Origin: Lichenostomus cassidix
Taxonomy: Eukaryota > Chordata > Aves > Passeriformes > Meliphagidae
Length of the DNA stretch: 64,000 nt
NCBI GenBank assembly: GCA_008360975.2
Contig: CM039194.1
Span: forward strand, 12,944,426-13,008,425
Reading direction: 5' to 3'
Shown here one piece after another: positions 10,771 through 23,218 of the stretch. Both the position numbers and the translations under genes were made by a program. The stretch's first letter is position 1. Every line of letters starts with the position of its first letter. The notes under the pieces are model-generated. The model was not told the origin of the DNA and ran no database searches. It saw only the letters and a list, made by a program, of their open reading frames with translations.

Positions 10771-12279
10771 GAATGCACTGAACCAAAGCAGGCAGTGAAA
10801 CTCACTGCCCAACAGCAGAACAAATCTGTGTACAAAATTAAGCAACTGGCTCCGTGCTTGGCATAATCTGTTCCACTGCCTTGGAGTGCATGGTGAGTTC
10901 TAAGACCTTGGCAGAGGAAATGTTTCTGCCTTTGCTGTTCCTTCTTAGATGACTCCTGTAGTGTTGTGAACTATGGCAGTGTTGGGGGCCCTGGTTTCAC
11001 CTACCACAGTGACAGCATGGAGTAAACAAAAATGTGTGTCCCAGAGCTTTTGGAGAATGGTTGGAGAAGTCCCAGCAGCAAGGACCAGTGAGCTCCAGGT
11101 TCAGCAGCCTCACAGGAGGCTGAAAGTGGAGGAATCTAGGAGGCCATATATCTCCTTGACTCCACTGATTCATCCTCAGTTTGCTTTGGTCATATTTGAC
11201 AGACACACAGATGGCCTGGGGATAACCAACAATGAAATGGAGATGCCACTACATATCTCCACATAGAAAGGGATTGGAACAGGCACAGGGCATTGCTGGG
11301 TGTAAAACTTGCTGAGAGCTCAGTTTGCATCTTAAATAGTCTTGGTTGGTTGCTTACCCTCATGGGATGGAGACAGACAGGCTTTTTTTCCATTGAGAAA
11401 ACCAAATTAATTAGAGGTCAGAGTTCCTGACATTCCTGCAAGTCTGGCTCCAGCTCTAACCAAAACCTGATTGCCTGCAGGCAAATGCAAAACCTCCATA
11501 TTGACAGCCCTTCAGACAGAGATTTGGCACAGACTCCAGGGACACAGGAGTCAAGCAGTGCATCCAGTCCCTGCTGAAGCCTCTATGGAGCTGCATATTA
11601 GAGATATAGAAGATATCCTGCCTTTCCCTGTGTTTTGATCTAGAACCAAAATGTTCCATTGGTCGTATTTTTTCTTCCCAGCAAATTTTTGTCTGTTTAC
11701 CTTAGGTAGGGCCTCTCCCCAGATATTTTCTGGCAAAGTGTTGATGGACACTATGCCCCAACCCCGTGCCACACACATAATTCTGAGTTAACAGCTGCAA
11801 AGTGTGGACAGCCACAGACAGTTGGGGGACACAGGTAAAGGGGTGCCTTCATGGCAGGGTAACAGAGGTAAAAGTGTCCTCCTGGAGCCTAGAGGATGGT
11901 TCATGACCTTGTACACTGACAGTTTGGTTCTCTGAGTAAAAAACCACTCTAAAATCAGGCAAGTGGGATGCACCTGCTCTGTTTCAAGAAGCCAGACCCA
12001 AGCATCCTCCACAGTGATCACTGGGCTTCCCACTACCCACAAGGAAAACGCTCCTACATGCCCAAAACCATCCTGCCAGTTTTAGGTTCGCAGCAGTGGC
12101 TATGTAGGTAAAGTGAAAGCCCGGAGAAATGTTGTGAATTAATCTATTCCAGGCAGTGAGCAGAAGACATGAGCTGCTCTCCCCTGCTGCTGGCAGAGCC
12201 TCTGAGGGCAGCACAGCAGGCAGAGCTGCTCTGCTCCGACTGCCCAGGCTCTCCCCAGCAGCTCTGCAGAGAGCTGCTG
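10771..12279. other. Gene-free unique sequence
   Basis: No gene, transposon or tandem array is recognised. The end of the stretch (about 12150-12280) is GC-rich with repeated GCAG/CTGC words, which produces overlapping frames on both strands (including a 112-codon minus frame at 11984-12322) without a plausible product. Confidence 0.5.
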
Positions 12280-12510
12280 TCATACTTAGTGGAGCATCTA
12301 ATGCTTGCCAGCCAGCCGGCAAGGCATCGGAGACAGGAATTCAGAGATGCCTCAAACTCTGGGGAGCACTAGTCAGCAAGCTGCTGTCCAACAAGCGGCA
12401 GTAATCTGAAATAAATCACACAAGCCCGGCTTTTTCCAGCGGAGGCTTATTATTGCAAAGGAAGGACACATCCAGTCAATGAGGCGTGATGCTGCTAAAC
12501 AGTTGGCTCA
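12280..12510. promoter_or_regulatory. Candidate conserved non-coding element
   Basis: Complex sequence with retained CpGs (around 12318, 12328, 12394, 12426, 12440 and 12485) and homeobox-type words such as TTATTATTGC. It has no repeat signature. It follows directly on a GC-rich patch. Its regulatory nature is inferred from composition alone. Confidence 0.25.
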
Positions 12511-13259
12511 ACCTGGGTGTGAGTAAATAGAGTAAAACAAGTCCTGCTTCCCCCCAGAGTGAACACTCAGACCAGTTCTTGAGAGGTGGGAGCAGGAATA
12601 TTGATTTCCTTTTCATTGTTTAAATTAGAGAAGATGGCCTCTGCCTGATCCACTCTTACATCACTTGGGTCATGGGTTTTAGTGGCAGCCAGGGACTTTT
12701 CTTACTCAACGTCCTGTGAGATCCCACTTGTTTCCCCAGAACAAAAGCTTCTCCTCCCATATTGCTTTCACCCAAAACTCAGGGCAGAGAAGCTGCAGCC
12801 CTGCAAGGATGCAGAACCAGGGTTATCCAGCAAGATGCTGTATCTTCTTCAGGCTCCTGCTTCAAAGAAGCCTCCCTGAAGCAAAGTATTCGGGTGGGGT
12901 TTTAGCACTCACCATGCCAAGGTCAAATAATTGCATCATTCTATTCTTGCACATCCCCTTCCCATGAGAACACCAGGCTGGACACTCCTTCCAGCAAAAG
13001 TGAGGGTCTCATGAGAAAAGCATATTCCCAACTCTCCCCAGTTTGCCTCCTTGAGAAGTGTTTGTCAGGCTGATTGTCCTGGCCATCCATCTCCAGCCTG
13101 TCGTTAATCAGTCAGTACAGCATGCACACACAAACTGCAGGGCACAAGGGCAGGAAGAAAAGCTGGATTTTAATTTTTCATGTTTATCATGTTCATAGTT
13201 CTCCGCGGCAGCACAATGATTTCTTTCTGTTCATAAAAGACAATTGGGAAAATTAGTTG
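12511..13259. other. Gene-free unique sequence
   Basis: Nothing recognised. Two overlapping plus-strand frames at 12682-12967 cover the same bases in different phases, as expected of stop-poor non-coding DNA. Confidence 0.5.
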
Positions 13260-13460
13260 GTTTCAGTTTAACAAGGTAATGATCCAATTTAGTGCAGATC
13301 AAAGCAAGCAGTGTGGCAAATACAGAATGGTGAAATTAAGTTACTTTATTAATGCACAATGCACTTGCACCGGGATGATTGACTATCCATTAGGTTTACT
13401 GAGCTGCAATTAGCAATTATCAGCAACAGCCTCCTCTGTGTGGGCAAGTAGAGGTCTGGA
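13260..13460. promoter_or_regulatory. Candidate conserved non-coding element with homeodomain cores
   Basis: A dense set of ATTA/TAAT words (for example GCAATTAGCAATTATC near 13406-13421), a TTTATTAATGC word and a retained CpG in complex non-repeat sequence. This texture is common in deeply conserved developmental enhancers. It is inference only. Confidence 0.3.
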
Positions 13461-13559
13461 TCATGTTCCTACTTCCAGACAACAAACGTTTCCACCTTGT
13501 AAAATCCTGATCAATGTAGTGTTACAGAAAGAGTAAGTAGGACTTTACCTGTGACTTCT

Positions 13560-13740
13560 TTTTCTAACTGATGCATCATAATACAATAAAAAATATGCAT
13601 ATGCAGATCATTTTCACTATTATGCTGATGGGTAACTTGATGACTGGCAGTAGTCTAAAATTTGAAGAAAATCAAGAATAAATTAATTTCTCTGATCGAA
13701 TTTGGTGATTTGTCTATCAGCCAATAGCCCCCCCTCATAA
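13560..13740. promoter_or_regulatory. Candidate enhancer containing a POU MORE-like site
   Basis: Complex AT-rich sequence without repeat character. At 13595-13606 it reads ATGCATATGCAG, which matches 11 of 12 positions of the palindromic MORE element (ATGCATATGCAT) bound by POU-domain dimers. A further ATGCATCATAATAC word lies just upstream at 13571-13584, and homeodomain words follow (AAATTAATTTCTC). The motif match is seen in the sequence; function is inferred. Confidence 0.35.
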
Positions 13741-15059
13741 TAGATTACTTTCAAAAATCAGTGGTAGCCATTCTGTAAACAAAGGTATCAACAGAGGAGG
13801 TGGAGTCATTTTTTAGTTTAAGTCATTTTAAGCTTTAACTGAAATCTGACAGTGTGAGGATTTAGGTTCACATTAGTGCCTTATCTATGCACATTTCTTT
13901 GTATCTTCTGAGACAATTCTGTGATCATTAAATTCTCCAATGACAATTATGTCACTTTATTAATTATTTCTCATCCTTTGATCTTTCTAAATGCTGGAGA
14001 ATAGGATCTTTATTTATGTAGTATTCATCTGTTCCTGTTCCTTGTTTCTCAGGCTGATAAACCTACAGTCATCTGAAACATGCCAAAGCATTTTCGTTTC
14101 AGCATTGGCTCCATGGGTTTTATCCTGCAAAGTGGTTGTGTATGCATATGCCTGTTCATTTCTGTGCCTGTTCTCCCTTAATGACTTTTGATCTTGCTGT
14201 CCAAATTAAAGCAAATTTGACAGCCAGGAAAATTCCTAAATATACCAAGTTCTTACAAGTCTTTTGAAAGTAGGTTGTCAGAGAGAGTAAAGAGAAGCTA
14301 TTAGCAGAGAGAAGCTGCCTTTTCAACTCCTACCAGACATCAAACAATCTAAAAGAAACAACAATGTAAGAAAAAAGTTTAATTTGGCATTTACATCTTG
14401 TTAGACATCAGAGAACCTAGAAGACACATGGCCATAACAAACCAGGCTTCCTGCATTGCCTTACTTAGCTTTTGTAGCTCTTATAATCCACCCTTGAATA
14501 AAGAAATACTGCCTTTGTTGGCTGAATGTGATCTGAGAGAAAACAAGGAACAAAAGAGCTTAAAATGGGAAGACATGGGGAGAACATGGAAGGAAAACAG
14601 ATCAGTTGTGGGAGCTTTGTGAAGGTGATGGTGCAGGGGGCACAGGCTGTGAGCAAGGGCAGTGATAGCTGAGTCCTGTGTGAGTTCTGTGTGCTTGATG
14701 TTCTATTAAGGATCAGATCAAGTGGCTCTGCTTCCTACCTTGGAGCTGTTTATTCCCAGTTTTCTCTAATAAACTGCAACAGCCCCACTGAATTTCCCAT
14801 TAAGGAACAATGCATACCCAGGATGCTTGTTTCTATCACCCTAAACATCTTTAGGCAGACTGGTTAGGGGTATTGTGAAATTCAGTGCTCAATTTTTCCA
14901 GTAGCTGGGCCCTTCCAAGGACTGTCATTACATATTCTCTATTTTAGCTATGTATAGTTTGCACAAACCTACAGTAAAAAGTTTGCCTCATTGGGGAAAT
15001 TTTGGGGTTTCCTTGTTTGAATTTGCCATTTTATTTTTAACATTTTAAGCTATACCTTC
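13741..15059. other. Gene-free unique sequence
   Basis: AT-rich unique sequence. No coding exon, RNA gene or transposon is recognised. Confidence 0.5.
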
Positions 15060-15091
15060 GCACATGTGCAGACATGCATGTGAATTCACAT
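15060..15091. repeat. Cluster of three adjoining palindromes
   Basis: Within 32 bases there are three perfect palindromes: GCACATGTGC (15060-15069), ACATGCATGT (15072-15081) and ATGTGAATTCACAT (15078-15091), the last two overlapping by four bases. They arise from alternating purine-pyrimidine CA/TG words. They could be protein-binding dyads or simply a decayed CA/TG repeat. Confidence 0.8.
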
Positions 15092-18000
15092 ATCAGTCCT
15101 TCTAGACTCGTAGACACGTTCCTTCTGTATGAAATTAGGAGTGAGTATAAGTATATATGTCATCTGCCAGCAGATAATTTGCACATTGCTTTTGGAAGAG
15201 ACATCTGGTAAAATTTAAAAATATTAGTTTTGCTACTAAATCCCATGCTACAAAAAAAAAAACTTGCCAAGTAGAGAGCCTTGCAATTTGTGTAACTTGA
15301 TTTTCCATGCTTGATGGCCATATTGTTCAGTGTTTAGTATTTATTGAGCTGCATTTGACATCAGGAGTTCTATTTACATTTTAGTCAAACAGTTTGAAAG
15401 TTGCTAAATTGGCCATGTGTCTCCAAAACGTGCTTGGCTTTTCCCCACACACACCTATCCATCTTAGTGACTCTGTTATCAGCACAATTATTGGTTTTAT
15501 CTGCACTGAGGAGCTGTCAGAAGCACAGTCCTGGTGCACAATCTATTTACTCTGCCAAGATAAAATGACTGATGTCCCTATGCATGGGGACTGGGTATTT
15601 CCTCTGAGCTGTGTAATTTGGGAAAGATTGGAGCTGCTGTCTTATGTCAGAGCTCCTTCTCTGCTGTGCTTCATTGCTTTCTTCCCAAAGTCACTGGGGA
15701 AGGTCTCTGCACCACCTTCTTTGGGAACTCTGTCTGTCCTGATCAACAGGACATCATGTATATGTAGGACACTAATGATAGCAGGGAAACTAAAGTAAAT
15801 ACCTATTCGGGGAGTGGGGTTTTAGTCAGACCATAAGAGTTTGTATCACAGCAAATGGAAAACTTTCTGAAATTTCCATTTACAAAAACATGCAGGCCAT
15901 ACCCTTAAAGCACACATGAGTAAATACTTGACAAACAGTACTTATAAAATAGTAGGAATTCATGGGATGTTTGTCTGGTGGAAAAATATCAAATCCAGAA
16001 AGCAGTTTTGACAATTTAGGCATATTTGCCCTCTCCAAACAGGCAACCTGCAAGATATGAGGGGATGATGAAGAACTCTGTTTACAATCAACAACGTCAG
16101 TCCGAAAAGACATGTTGAAATTTACAGCATAATAGATGATGACAGGAGAAAAAGGCTTCAGCAGGGCCTTGCTGCCTCTTGTAGCTCCTACCACATAAGT
16201 GAGATAAGCAGGACTCGATTTCCTCCTGGGGAGCCCATAAGACAGATGACATTCCTGGCACTGAGGCCATGGCTGAATGTCTCTCCCGAGGGGCTCCTCC
16301 TCTCAGAGCAAGCAGAACCACAAATCTTCCATAGCAATGCACAATTTACTCTCTGACATCAGGGTTAGGGTGGCAGGGGGTGGTTTAAACACATTCCAGC
16401 AGAACAGGACATTGCTCTTGACGTGATAATAAAGAGCATTTGTAGTTGGCTCTCAATTCATTTCCCATTTTGTTCTTCACTCAAGGACAGTTAAAAGGGA
16501 TTCACTTATCTCACTAAAATTTCTCTAATATGCCATGCCATAAAACTGAAAAATCCTTTGTGAATCATATTCTATCAAATCCATTATCATCTTTTGAAAA
16601 GACAACAGTCCTCCTCCTCTCTGGAGAGATGACATTTCAGCTCCAGGTGAGGCAATTACAGAGCTGATTGCAGGGGATGGAAACTGCTGTACCAACTCCC
16701 TGATTAAGAACTTGATTTGTATTTATTTATGTTTGATATGTGTTTTATTTAGATTTTCCATAACTAAATGCAATTGGCATTCCATTAGGAGGTTTCCAGT
16801 GAACAAACTCTGGGTGGTTTTTTTGTTGTCTTGTGTTAATGGTAAATATCAGAACCTTTCATTTTTCGATTTGGAATTTGAGTGTGCTTTTTAGTGCTTC
16901 ATCATATAAAAATTACTGCATTCATTCTCAGGCACTGAGAGATTTTGGATCCAGAAAATATGTGTGTTTAAAGGAGCACACAGGAAGCTTTCCAGCACTT
17001 CTAAAATCTTTGGTATTTTTCCATTCACAGTGTTGTACCACTGTTACATCCATCTATTACTCATTCCTTGTATCGTCCTTGCAATTGCTTTGTTAGCTAA
17101 GCTTCTTCCCCAGAAACTGCAAAGATCTAGAGGCTGAGTTAAAATGTCTCTTCTTTAATGCCAACTCTTAAAAATCTATTAAAAAAAATAAAGAATTAAT
17201 CCAGAGTGAATGGTTACCTGGTCAAAGCAGTGGGCCCATTAGAATGACCTCCTCTAAACGTGTATCTGAATTTTGGTTCTGTGCATTTTCAAGTTTCCTC
17301 ACCCTGGACACCACAGGGACACTGTGCATTTGCTTCTACTTGGCCTCCTGTGGGATGAGCATCCAAGGGGTCATTTCTTTTCCCTCTGCCCTTGTTGCAT
17401 TTCCACGTGCATCTTAAATTCCTTATCAGTCAGGCTGGGAACACAAGTAGCTCCATCCATTTCACCATAACGAATTCAAAATACTACTGCAAATGTATAA
17501 TATGTGTCTTGATTTACCAAATGTTCATATTTTGTGGGGGAAATGGGACTGTTGAGGGTAATTAGCATTCCTCTTGGCTATGGGGATTGGAGGTCTCTGC
17601 ACTTAAAGGGTAATTGTTTCTTTCTTTGTTCATCCACTAATATCTGTGGTGAGCTGCTCTCTACAGCACCAACACCAATAGAGCACAAACATCTGACCTA
17701 AAAGTAACTCAGTATTCACCAGGAAGGGTAGAGCTGGAAATGTGCCAACCTACCCTATAATTAACAACACTAATTAGTGGGGCTTCAGGCTGGGCCTGGC
17801 TGAGCTTTTTGTCAACAAATATGAGGCCACCTTAGCTCTTTTATATCTCTCAGCTGAGAGAGGTACAAAACGCATTTAGAAAATGATGATGGCAATGACA
17901 ATTTATAGGAAAAGTGTACATAGCAGAGATATTACTTGCATTTTTATGATCACAGATACCCTGTTAACTCCAAAGAGATGTCCTGGTTTTGAAGTTGTGT

Positions 18001-19566
18001 CTTCCTGCTGTCACTGCTTCTTCTCCATCGGTGCTTTGGGACATCTTCCCCTCAAGACTTTCATCTCCATCAATTCAAACTGTTTCTGTTTTTGTCCCTC
18101 ATCCCTTTTCCTGACTTTTACAGATCTTTAGCAATATTTCTGTCATCTCTAAAGTTTGATTGGCTTCCAAGGCAACACCATCTGCCTATTTAACTAATAT
18201 GCTTCTCCTGCCTTCTTCCTGATCACTAAAGGTGATGTTAAATAAGAACAATCTTAAGACAGATTCTTCTGCTATATTTTTAAGCTGCAATCTGACAGTT
18301 TGATGCCTCCATTGTTTACCATCAGTCAGCCAATTTTCTGGCCAGCTATGGTGCTCATATCCAGTTCTGCCGAAATTATTTTCTTCAGGCCAATTTATAT
18401 TTAGTACAGCAGAAAATTAATCCTGTGGTAAGATAGTTGTGATGAATTGTTCTCTGCTCATGCTTATCCTCTCTACTGAAAATGGAACAAGCTCTATATC
18501 CCACCTTGACTCCATAAAGATTTGTTAAATTAATATAAATGTCTATTTCTCTCCTACTTGTCTAAGATACTCCATGGCCATTTTCTTTCTGATTTACTTG
18601 GAGAACTTAGTAGTGCAAATGATGTTACAATAACAGGCACTGTCCACTGAATGAACTCTTACAATTTTTTATATTAGCAGAGATTTATTTGTAAATGGTT
18701 GATAGAGGGTTAATAAACAGTCATATGTACTAAAAGCATACATAATTACTATTCCAAAATTGTTACACCATCAGCAGACATTACCTAGGTTTGAAAGCAA
18801 TTTACTGACCTAGATAACAATCTGTGTGTTTAATTGAAACATTCATTATTCACTTAGTAATCTTTTATGAACCGTTAAGAAAATAAATGGAATGTGAAGT
18901 GTGACAGCAACTTCCTCAATAAGGTTTACACAAACAGGACAAAAAAAGCCCAGGTATAATCTGTGCCTGAGGTTGTACATAAAGTCCATTGAAACAGTAC
19001 CAATGCATTGTTGTCTGTACTCTCAGCAGAGCACATGGACCCAGCAAGTGGATGGTTTTTATGCCCAGCTGGGCAGGAAAGTGAAGTTTTCTTAGCAAGC
19101 CCTGGGGCTGGGAGACTCTGATGAGGACCCTGGACTCATCATGATGTTGAATAGAAGCAAAGGGGGGGAAAAAACCCAAGCAGAAATCCCCTCTAATATT
19201 TCCTATATTACTCTTCAGCCTGTGTGAACAAGAACTGTCCTAGCAGTCACATCTTAGGAAAGGAAACTCAGATATTCAAGTGGCCTTTGTCCTCTTCCTG
19301 TCAGCTGGTAGAAAGGACACTGAACTTGCTTGCTCCAACGAAAGATAAAAGAAGAAAAATTCACAATGCCTTTTTGGTTTGAGCCGATTATGGTTACTGC
19401 ATTGCCATCACTCTTCCAAGCACGTTTTTCCCTGGAGTGTTTTCTTTTCAGAGCTCTCCATGGCATTTGTCATTATACTAATATGCTTTGTATATTTACT
19501 TTGCTCTTGCAAAGTGCCACATGCAAAGGCAAGGAATTTGTCAGTGTCAGTAAGTTCTTCATTGTA
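15092..19566. other. Gene-free unique sequence
   Basis: A long AT-rich stretch with no gene, recognised transposon or tandem array. The longest frame (134 codons, plus, 15394-15798) has no domain or splice context that I can defend. A 16-bp palindrome with a central CAGCTG lies at 17846-17861. Scattered homeodomain-like words around 16700-16760 and 18790-18890 could belong to conserved elements, but nothing stands out enough to call. Confidence 0.5.
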
Positions 19567-19630
19567 GAAAAAAAAAATCAAAACAAGCAAAAAAAAGAAA
19601 AACAAACAAACAGCAACAACAACAACAACC
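19567..19630. repeat. A-rich tract grading into (CAA)n
   Basis: An A-rich run with interspersed C and G (19567-19609) is followed by about six CAA units (19611-19630). It resembles an aged poly-A-derived microsatellite. No retroposon body is recognisable next to it. On minus it encodes a meaningless V/L/F-rich frame. Confidence 0.9.
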
Positions 19631-21034
19631 AAATCCAACAAGTGGGATAAAGCAGCAGTGATTTTGGGTTTTGCAGTGTTGTATCTTCAAAATCAAGACA
19701 ACAACTATGGGCTCAAGATTAAAGGAATATATTTCTTTGAAAGAAAAAATATTTGACTTGGTTGGTTTCGGGCATCCATGCATCCACACTGCAAAACTCT
19801 CGGTTCTATGACTGGCAAACTGAGACCTAAAAATGTGTCAAACTATTCAAGACCTCCTAATAGCTAGTAAAGAAACTGTTCATGTTCATTGCATGGGCTC
19901 TCTTACAGAGGGAGGACTCCAGCATTCAGCACTGCTGCTGAAGTATTTTTCATCCATATGTAGAAATGTTAATGAGAAATAGCTTGTTGAAAATCATCAG
20001 AGTTTGATTAGCTGCCAACTGTTGACATCATGGCCAGGAGTTTCACTGCAGCATTATCCTCATCCAGCATTTCCTGGAGAGCAGGGCATGTGCCCTCCTG
20101 CTTGTTAAAGCCTGTGGAGCTTCCAGCAGCAAGGAGACACCTTTGGAATCATCCTCCAGTAGTGATGAGGGGATGGAACAGCTCTGGCAGGATGCTGAAG
20201 CAGAGGGATTCACTCCTGCTGGGAAGATGGCTTCTCAGCCAGCAGGGCCAGCCAGCTATGAGAGGGATAATCACGGAATCAACTCCTTCACAAAGGCTTC
20301 AGCTCCATTTTACAATTGCTTCTGACCCAGTTGGTAGTTAGAAAGCTTCAGTTAATTTTCAGGTTAAATCTGTCCATGATCAATTTATGGTTCTTTGCTC
20401 CTGTGCCGGTGGCACCATTAGCTCACAGAGTTCTGTTCCTCAGTTCATTTATAAAGGGAAATCAGTTTTCCTCTTTGAAATGGTTCTTGTAGACAACTTT
20501 CCCAGTCCACAGGTTTTCTGACCTGCATGTCTCTGACCTGAATGAGTCTCCATTGAACATGAGTGGGCAGAGGTCCACGGGTCAGTCTAGCACCCCATAC
20601 AATAATACTGATCCTTCTTTATCTCTGCAGGATATGCAGGTTCTGTTATCTCCAAAGACTGGGCTTGATTTTTTAGAGCTATAGAAGACCAGTGGCTGAG
20701 AGTCCATTTGCAGATTGAGTGATGTGTCAGGTTGGTTTTTTTTTTCTCTGCTGAATTTTCCTACCCCAGCAAGAAATGTTGCTATGTACTCTTAAATGTG
20801 CATAATGGTTTTCTAATGTCAATATATTGTAACAAATAGGATGACTTTGCAGTTTATACTATTGCATTTATTTTGGTTTCCATTATTCCAGTGCCCACAG
20901 TCATCTATTTATTAATGTGTAATATGGTGAGCATTTTCTGAAATGAAGAAGATTTCTCAACTTTGTGCTATTAGCAAATTAAATTCACACAGTGAAACTT
21001 TTTTTGCTTGAAGATATTAATGAAAATATTGAAT
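19631..21034. other. Gene-free unique sequence
   Basis: No gene seen. Frames at 20030-20341 overlap in two phases in a GC-richer patch with no recognisable product. The last part, just before the CR1 relic, is AT-rich. Confidence 0.5.
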
Positions 21035-21715
21035 AATATTAGCCCTAAGGATGATCTCCAGTTTTGCTGATGGTATAAAATTATTCAGGGTAGTAAAAAC
21101 CAAAACTGATCATAAAGTTCTGAGGGAGGAAGAAACTGGCAGATTAAATTCAATGTTGATAAATGCAAAGCAATGCACATGGGGAAAACAACACTAAATA
21201 CACATATGCAATGATAATCTCTAAATTAGCCATTATCATTCTGCAAAGAGATCATAGAGTCGCTGCAGATTGCTCAACGAAAACATCTGTTCATTGCCCT
21301 GCGGCAGGCTGCAAAGGTAAACAGAATGTAAGGTAGGAAAGCAACCAAGAGCAGCAGGAAAAGCAGCTCTGTGCCACTGAATGAGCCCCAAATTTGCCCA
21401 CACTTGGATACTGCATGAACTGCATCAAAATGGAATAGGCAAAACCCAGTGAAGATACAGAGAAGGACAAAAAGTCAAAGGCATGAGGTGATTTCTGCAC
21501 TGGGAGAGATTAAATAGACAAGAAATCTTTAGCTCTCAGAAGAGGTGACTGGATGAGGAGGTGACAAAGCCATAGGAAAGAGTGCTGGCAGGAAAAGGTG
21601 AATAAGGAATGATTATTCTCTCTACCCCTGTGAGAGGAACATGGGACCATCAAATAAAATCATGAGGCAGAAGCTCAGCAGCAGACAAGGACAGAGTAGA
21701 TGCTCAGTGCTGTCT
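21035..21715 (+). mobile_element. Old, degraded CR1 LINE fragment (end of ORF2 and 3' part)
   Basis: The order of words matches the C-terminal reverse-transcriptase part of CR1-type LINEs. In frame at 21063-21074 the bases encode Phe-Ala-Asp-Gly, a decayed form of the FADD catalytic box, followed by Ile-Lys-Leu-Phe-Arg-Val-Val-Lys. Downstream come remnants of the 'asn-val-asp-lys-cys-lys' stretch (AATGTTGATAAATGCAAAG at 21152-21170), the GAGATC..GAGTC stretch near 21249-21260, the TTGGATACTGC stretch near 21404-21414 and the ACAGAGAAGG word near 21457. Frameshifts and deletions break the frame throughout. The family relation is from memory of CR1 sequences. The 5' end and the exact 3' end are uncertain, and no terminal ATTCTRTG repeat remains. 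The degree of decay indicates an old insertion, perhaps predating the radiation of birds. Confidence 0.8.
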
Positions 21716-22959
21716 TACACAAATTGCCAATATGCATGCACACTGCCAATAAGCACTACCACAACAGCATTTCCCAGTTTTCTTTAGATAAATAGAATTC
21801 ATTAGATGGGTGAGTTTTGCAAGTATAACTTCCTCAGACTAGTGCCAGTGTTATCTTACACAACTAGGTGATGTTTTGGGTTTTATTTTTTAAAGGGGGG
21901 CTCTTGCATAGAGCTTGTGTGTGGTAAGCATTTGATTTTAAATGGAATGCATTTGTTCATGCTCCCTCCATCCTTTGCACTTGGAATACTGACAGCAAAC
22001 TCCCAGTGAATAGCTGCCTATGTGGTCTGTGACTTTGGTATTGTACCCAAGAAATTAGTGGTAAAAATGGGTATTAGCAGGACATCTGCTGATCATCAGG
22101 AGATCAGTTGTCTCTTTCAATGACACTTGCTGACACCCTGATTCTTTTAATTTTCCTACATGGAATAGAAGAATAAAGTCTGGTAAGGCCAGCCCAGAAG
22201 GAGTATTAGTCTGGGATACTTAGTTTTGGAAATCAGTTTTTTTCCCTGTTGTCAGAAGGAGCTGATCCTTCCAGATTACCTCAGGGATGTCTTAAATCAG
22301 ATTAAGACAACATTTACACAGACAGAATGTGGGGGCAGTGGGGATCAGAACACATCCTATGGTTCCCACTCTACAGGTGGATAATTCCAAAGATTTGCCA
22401 GACATGTGCTGCATCAAAAAGAATAAAACCTGCCCAGATGTCAAGAGGACTCTGGTCATTCCCAGAGAGAAGCAAAACAGGCATATTTCCCAGTTTGTCT
22501 GTCAAATGGAGAAATGTGTCTGTGCCCTGGACCCTCAGAGGAATCATAAATTGAAATATTGCCTAAGTACTACTTTGTTTGAGCAGAGGCCAGAAAAACA
22601 AGAGCATTCACTGTTAATTCCCAACTCACTTGAAGCCACATATCCCCTTTTTCAGGGAAAGAGAGTTAAGAAAGTTTTACTAAAACTCCCTCAGTTTGTT
22701 GGAAATTCTGGCATGGTAGCTGTGTATCTTACTTAAAAGGTCAATGAGAATCTCATGAATAAAACCTAACTCTATAATGAAAGCACAGTATTTAAAATTT
22801 CCCTGGATCTCCTTGCTCAAAACTGATTAAGAACAGACCTGCTGCTATCCTGTAAAAGGCTTCTAAATGAGTCATCCGTTCATCAGCAAAGCCCCAAAAG
22901 TTCAGATGCAATTCCTTCAGAAAGAACATTTTCAAAACTATGGCATATCAGTTGGAAGA
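21716..22959. other. Gene-free unique sequence
   Basis: Unique AT-rich sequence. A 135-codon plus frame at 22329-22736 overlaps another phase, contains no recognisable domain and is probably chance. No transposon is recognised. Confidence 0.5.
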
Positions 22960-23120
22960 TGCTGATAACTTCCATTCCGCAGGAGGGCCCTGCTAAAAAA
23001 AAAAACAAACGCTGAGATAACTTTGCTTTTAAGGTTTCCCCAGCTGACTGATTAAAAACGTCACAACAGAAAATTCAAAGGTCACATTTGCTCAAGTGTC
23101 GCTGAGAACCCACTGTCTGA
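22960..23120. promoter_or_regulatory. Candidate conserved non-coding element
   Basis: Complex sequence with retained CpGs, an ACGTCA half-CRE at 23058-23063 and a TCAAAGGTCA nuclear-receptor-type half site at 23075-23084. An 11-base A run lies near its left end. No coding frame and no repeat similarity. Inferred from texture. Confidence 0.22.
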
Positions 23121-23199
23121 GAAATTAGATGAGATTAAGATGCAAAACACTGAAACACTTTGAATCAAATTTAATCTTCCAATGTTTTGCTGCCTTATT

Positions 23200-23218
23200 A
23201 AAAAAAAAAAAAAAAAAA
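23200..23218. repeat. A19 tract
   Basis: Uninterrupted run of 19 A followed by CAAAACCCAACAG. It could be a simple repeat or an old tail. No retroposon body is recognised upstream. Confidence 0.9.

Noticed and set aside
17846..17861. 16-bp perfect palindrome with central CAGCTG
   Set aside because: About one such palindrome is expected by chance in a window of this size, and nothing else marks the site.
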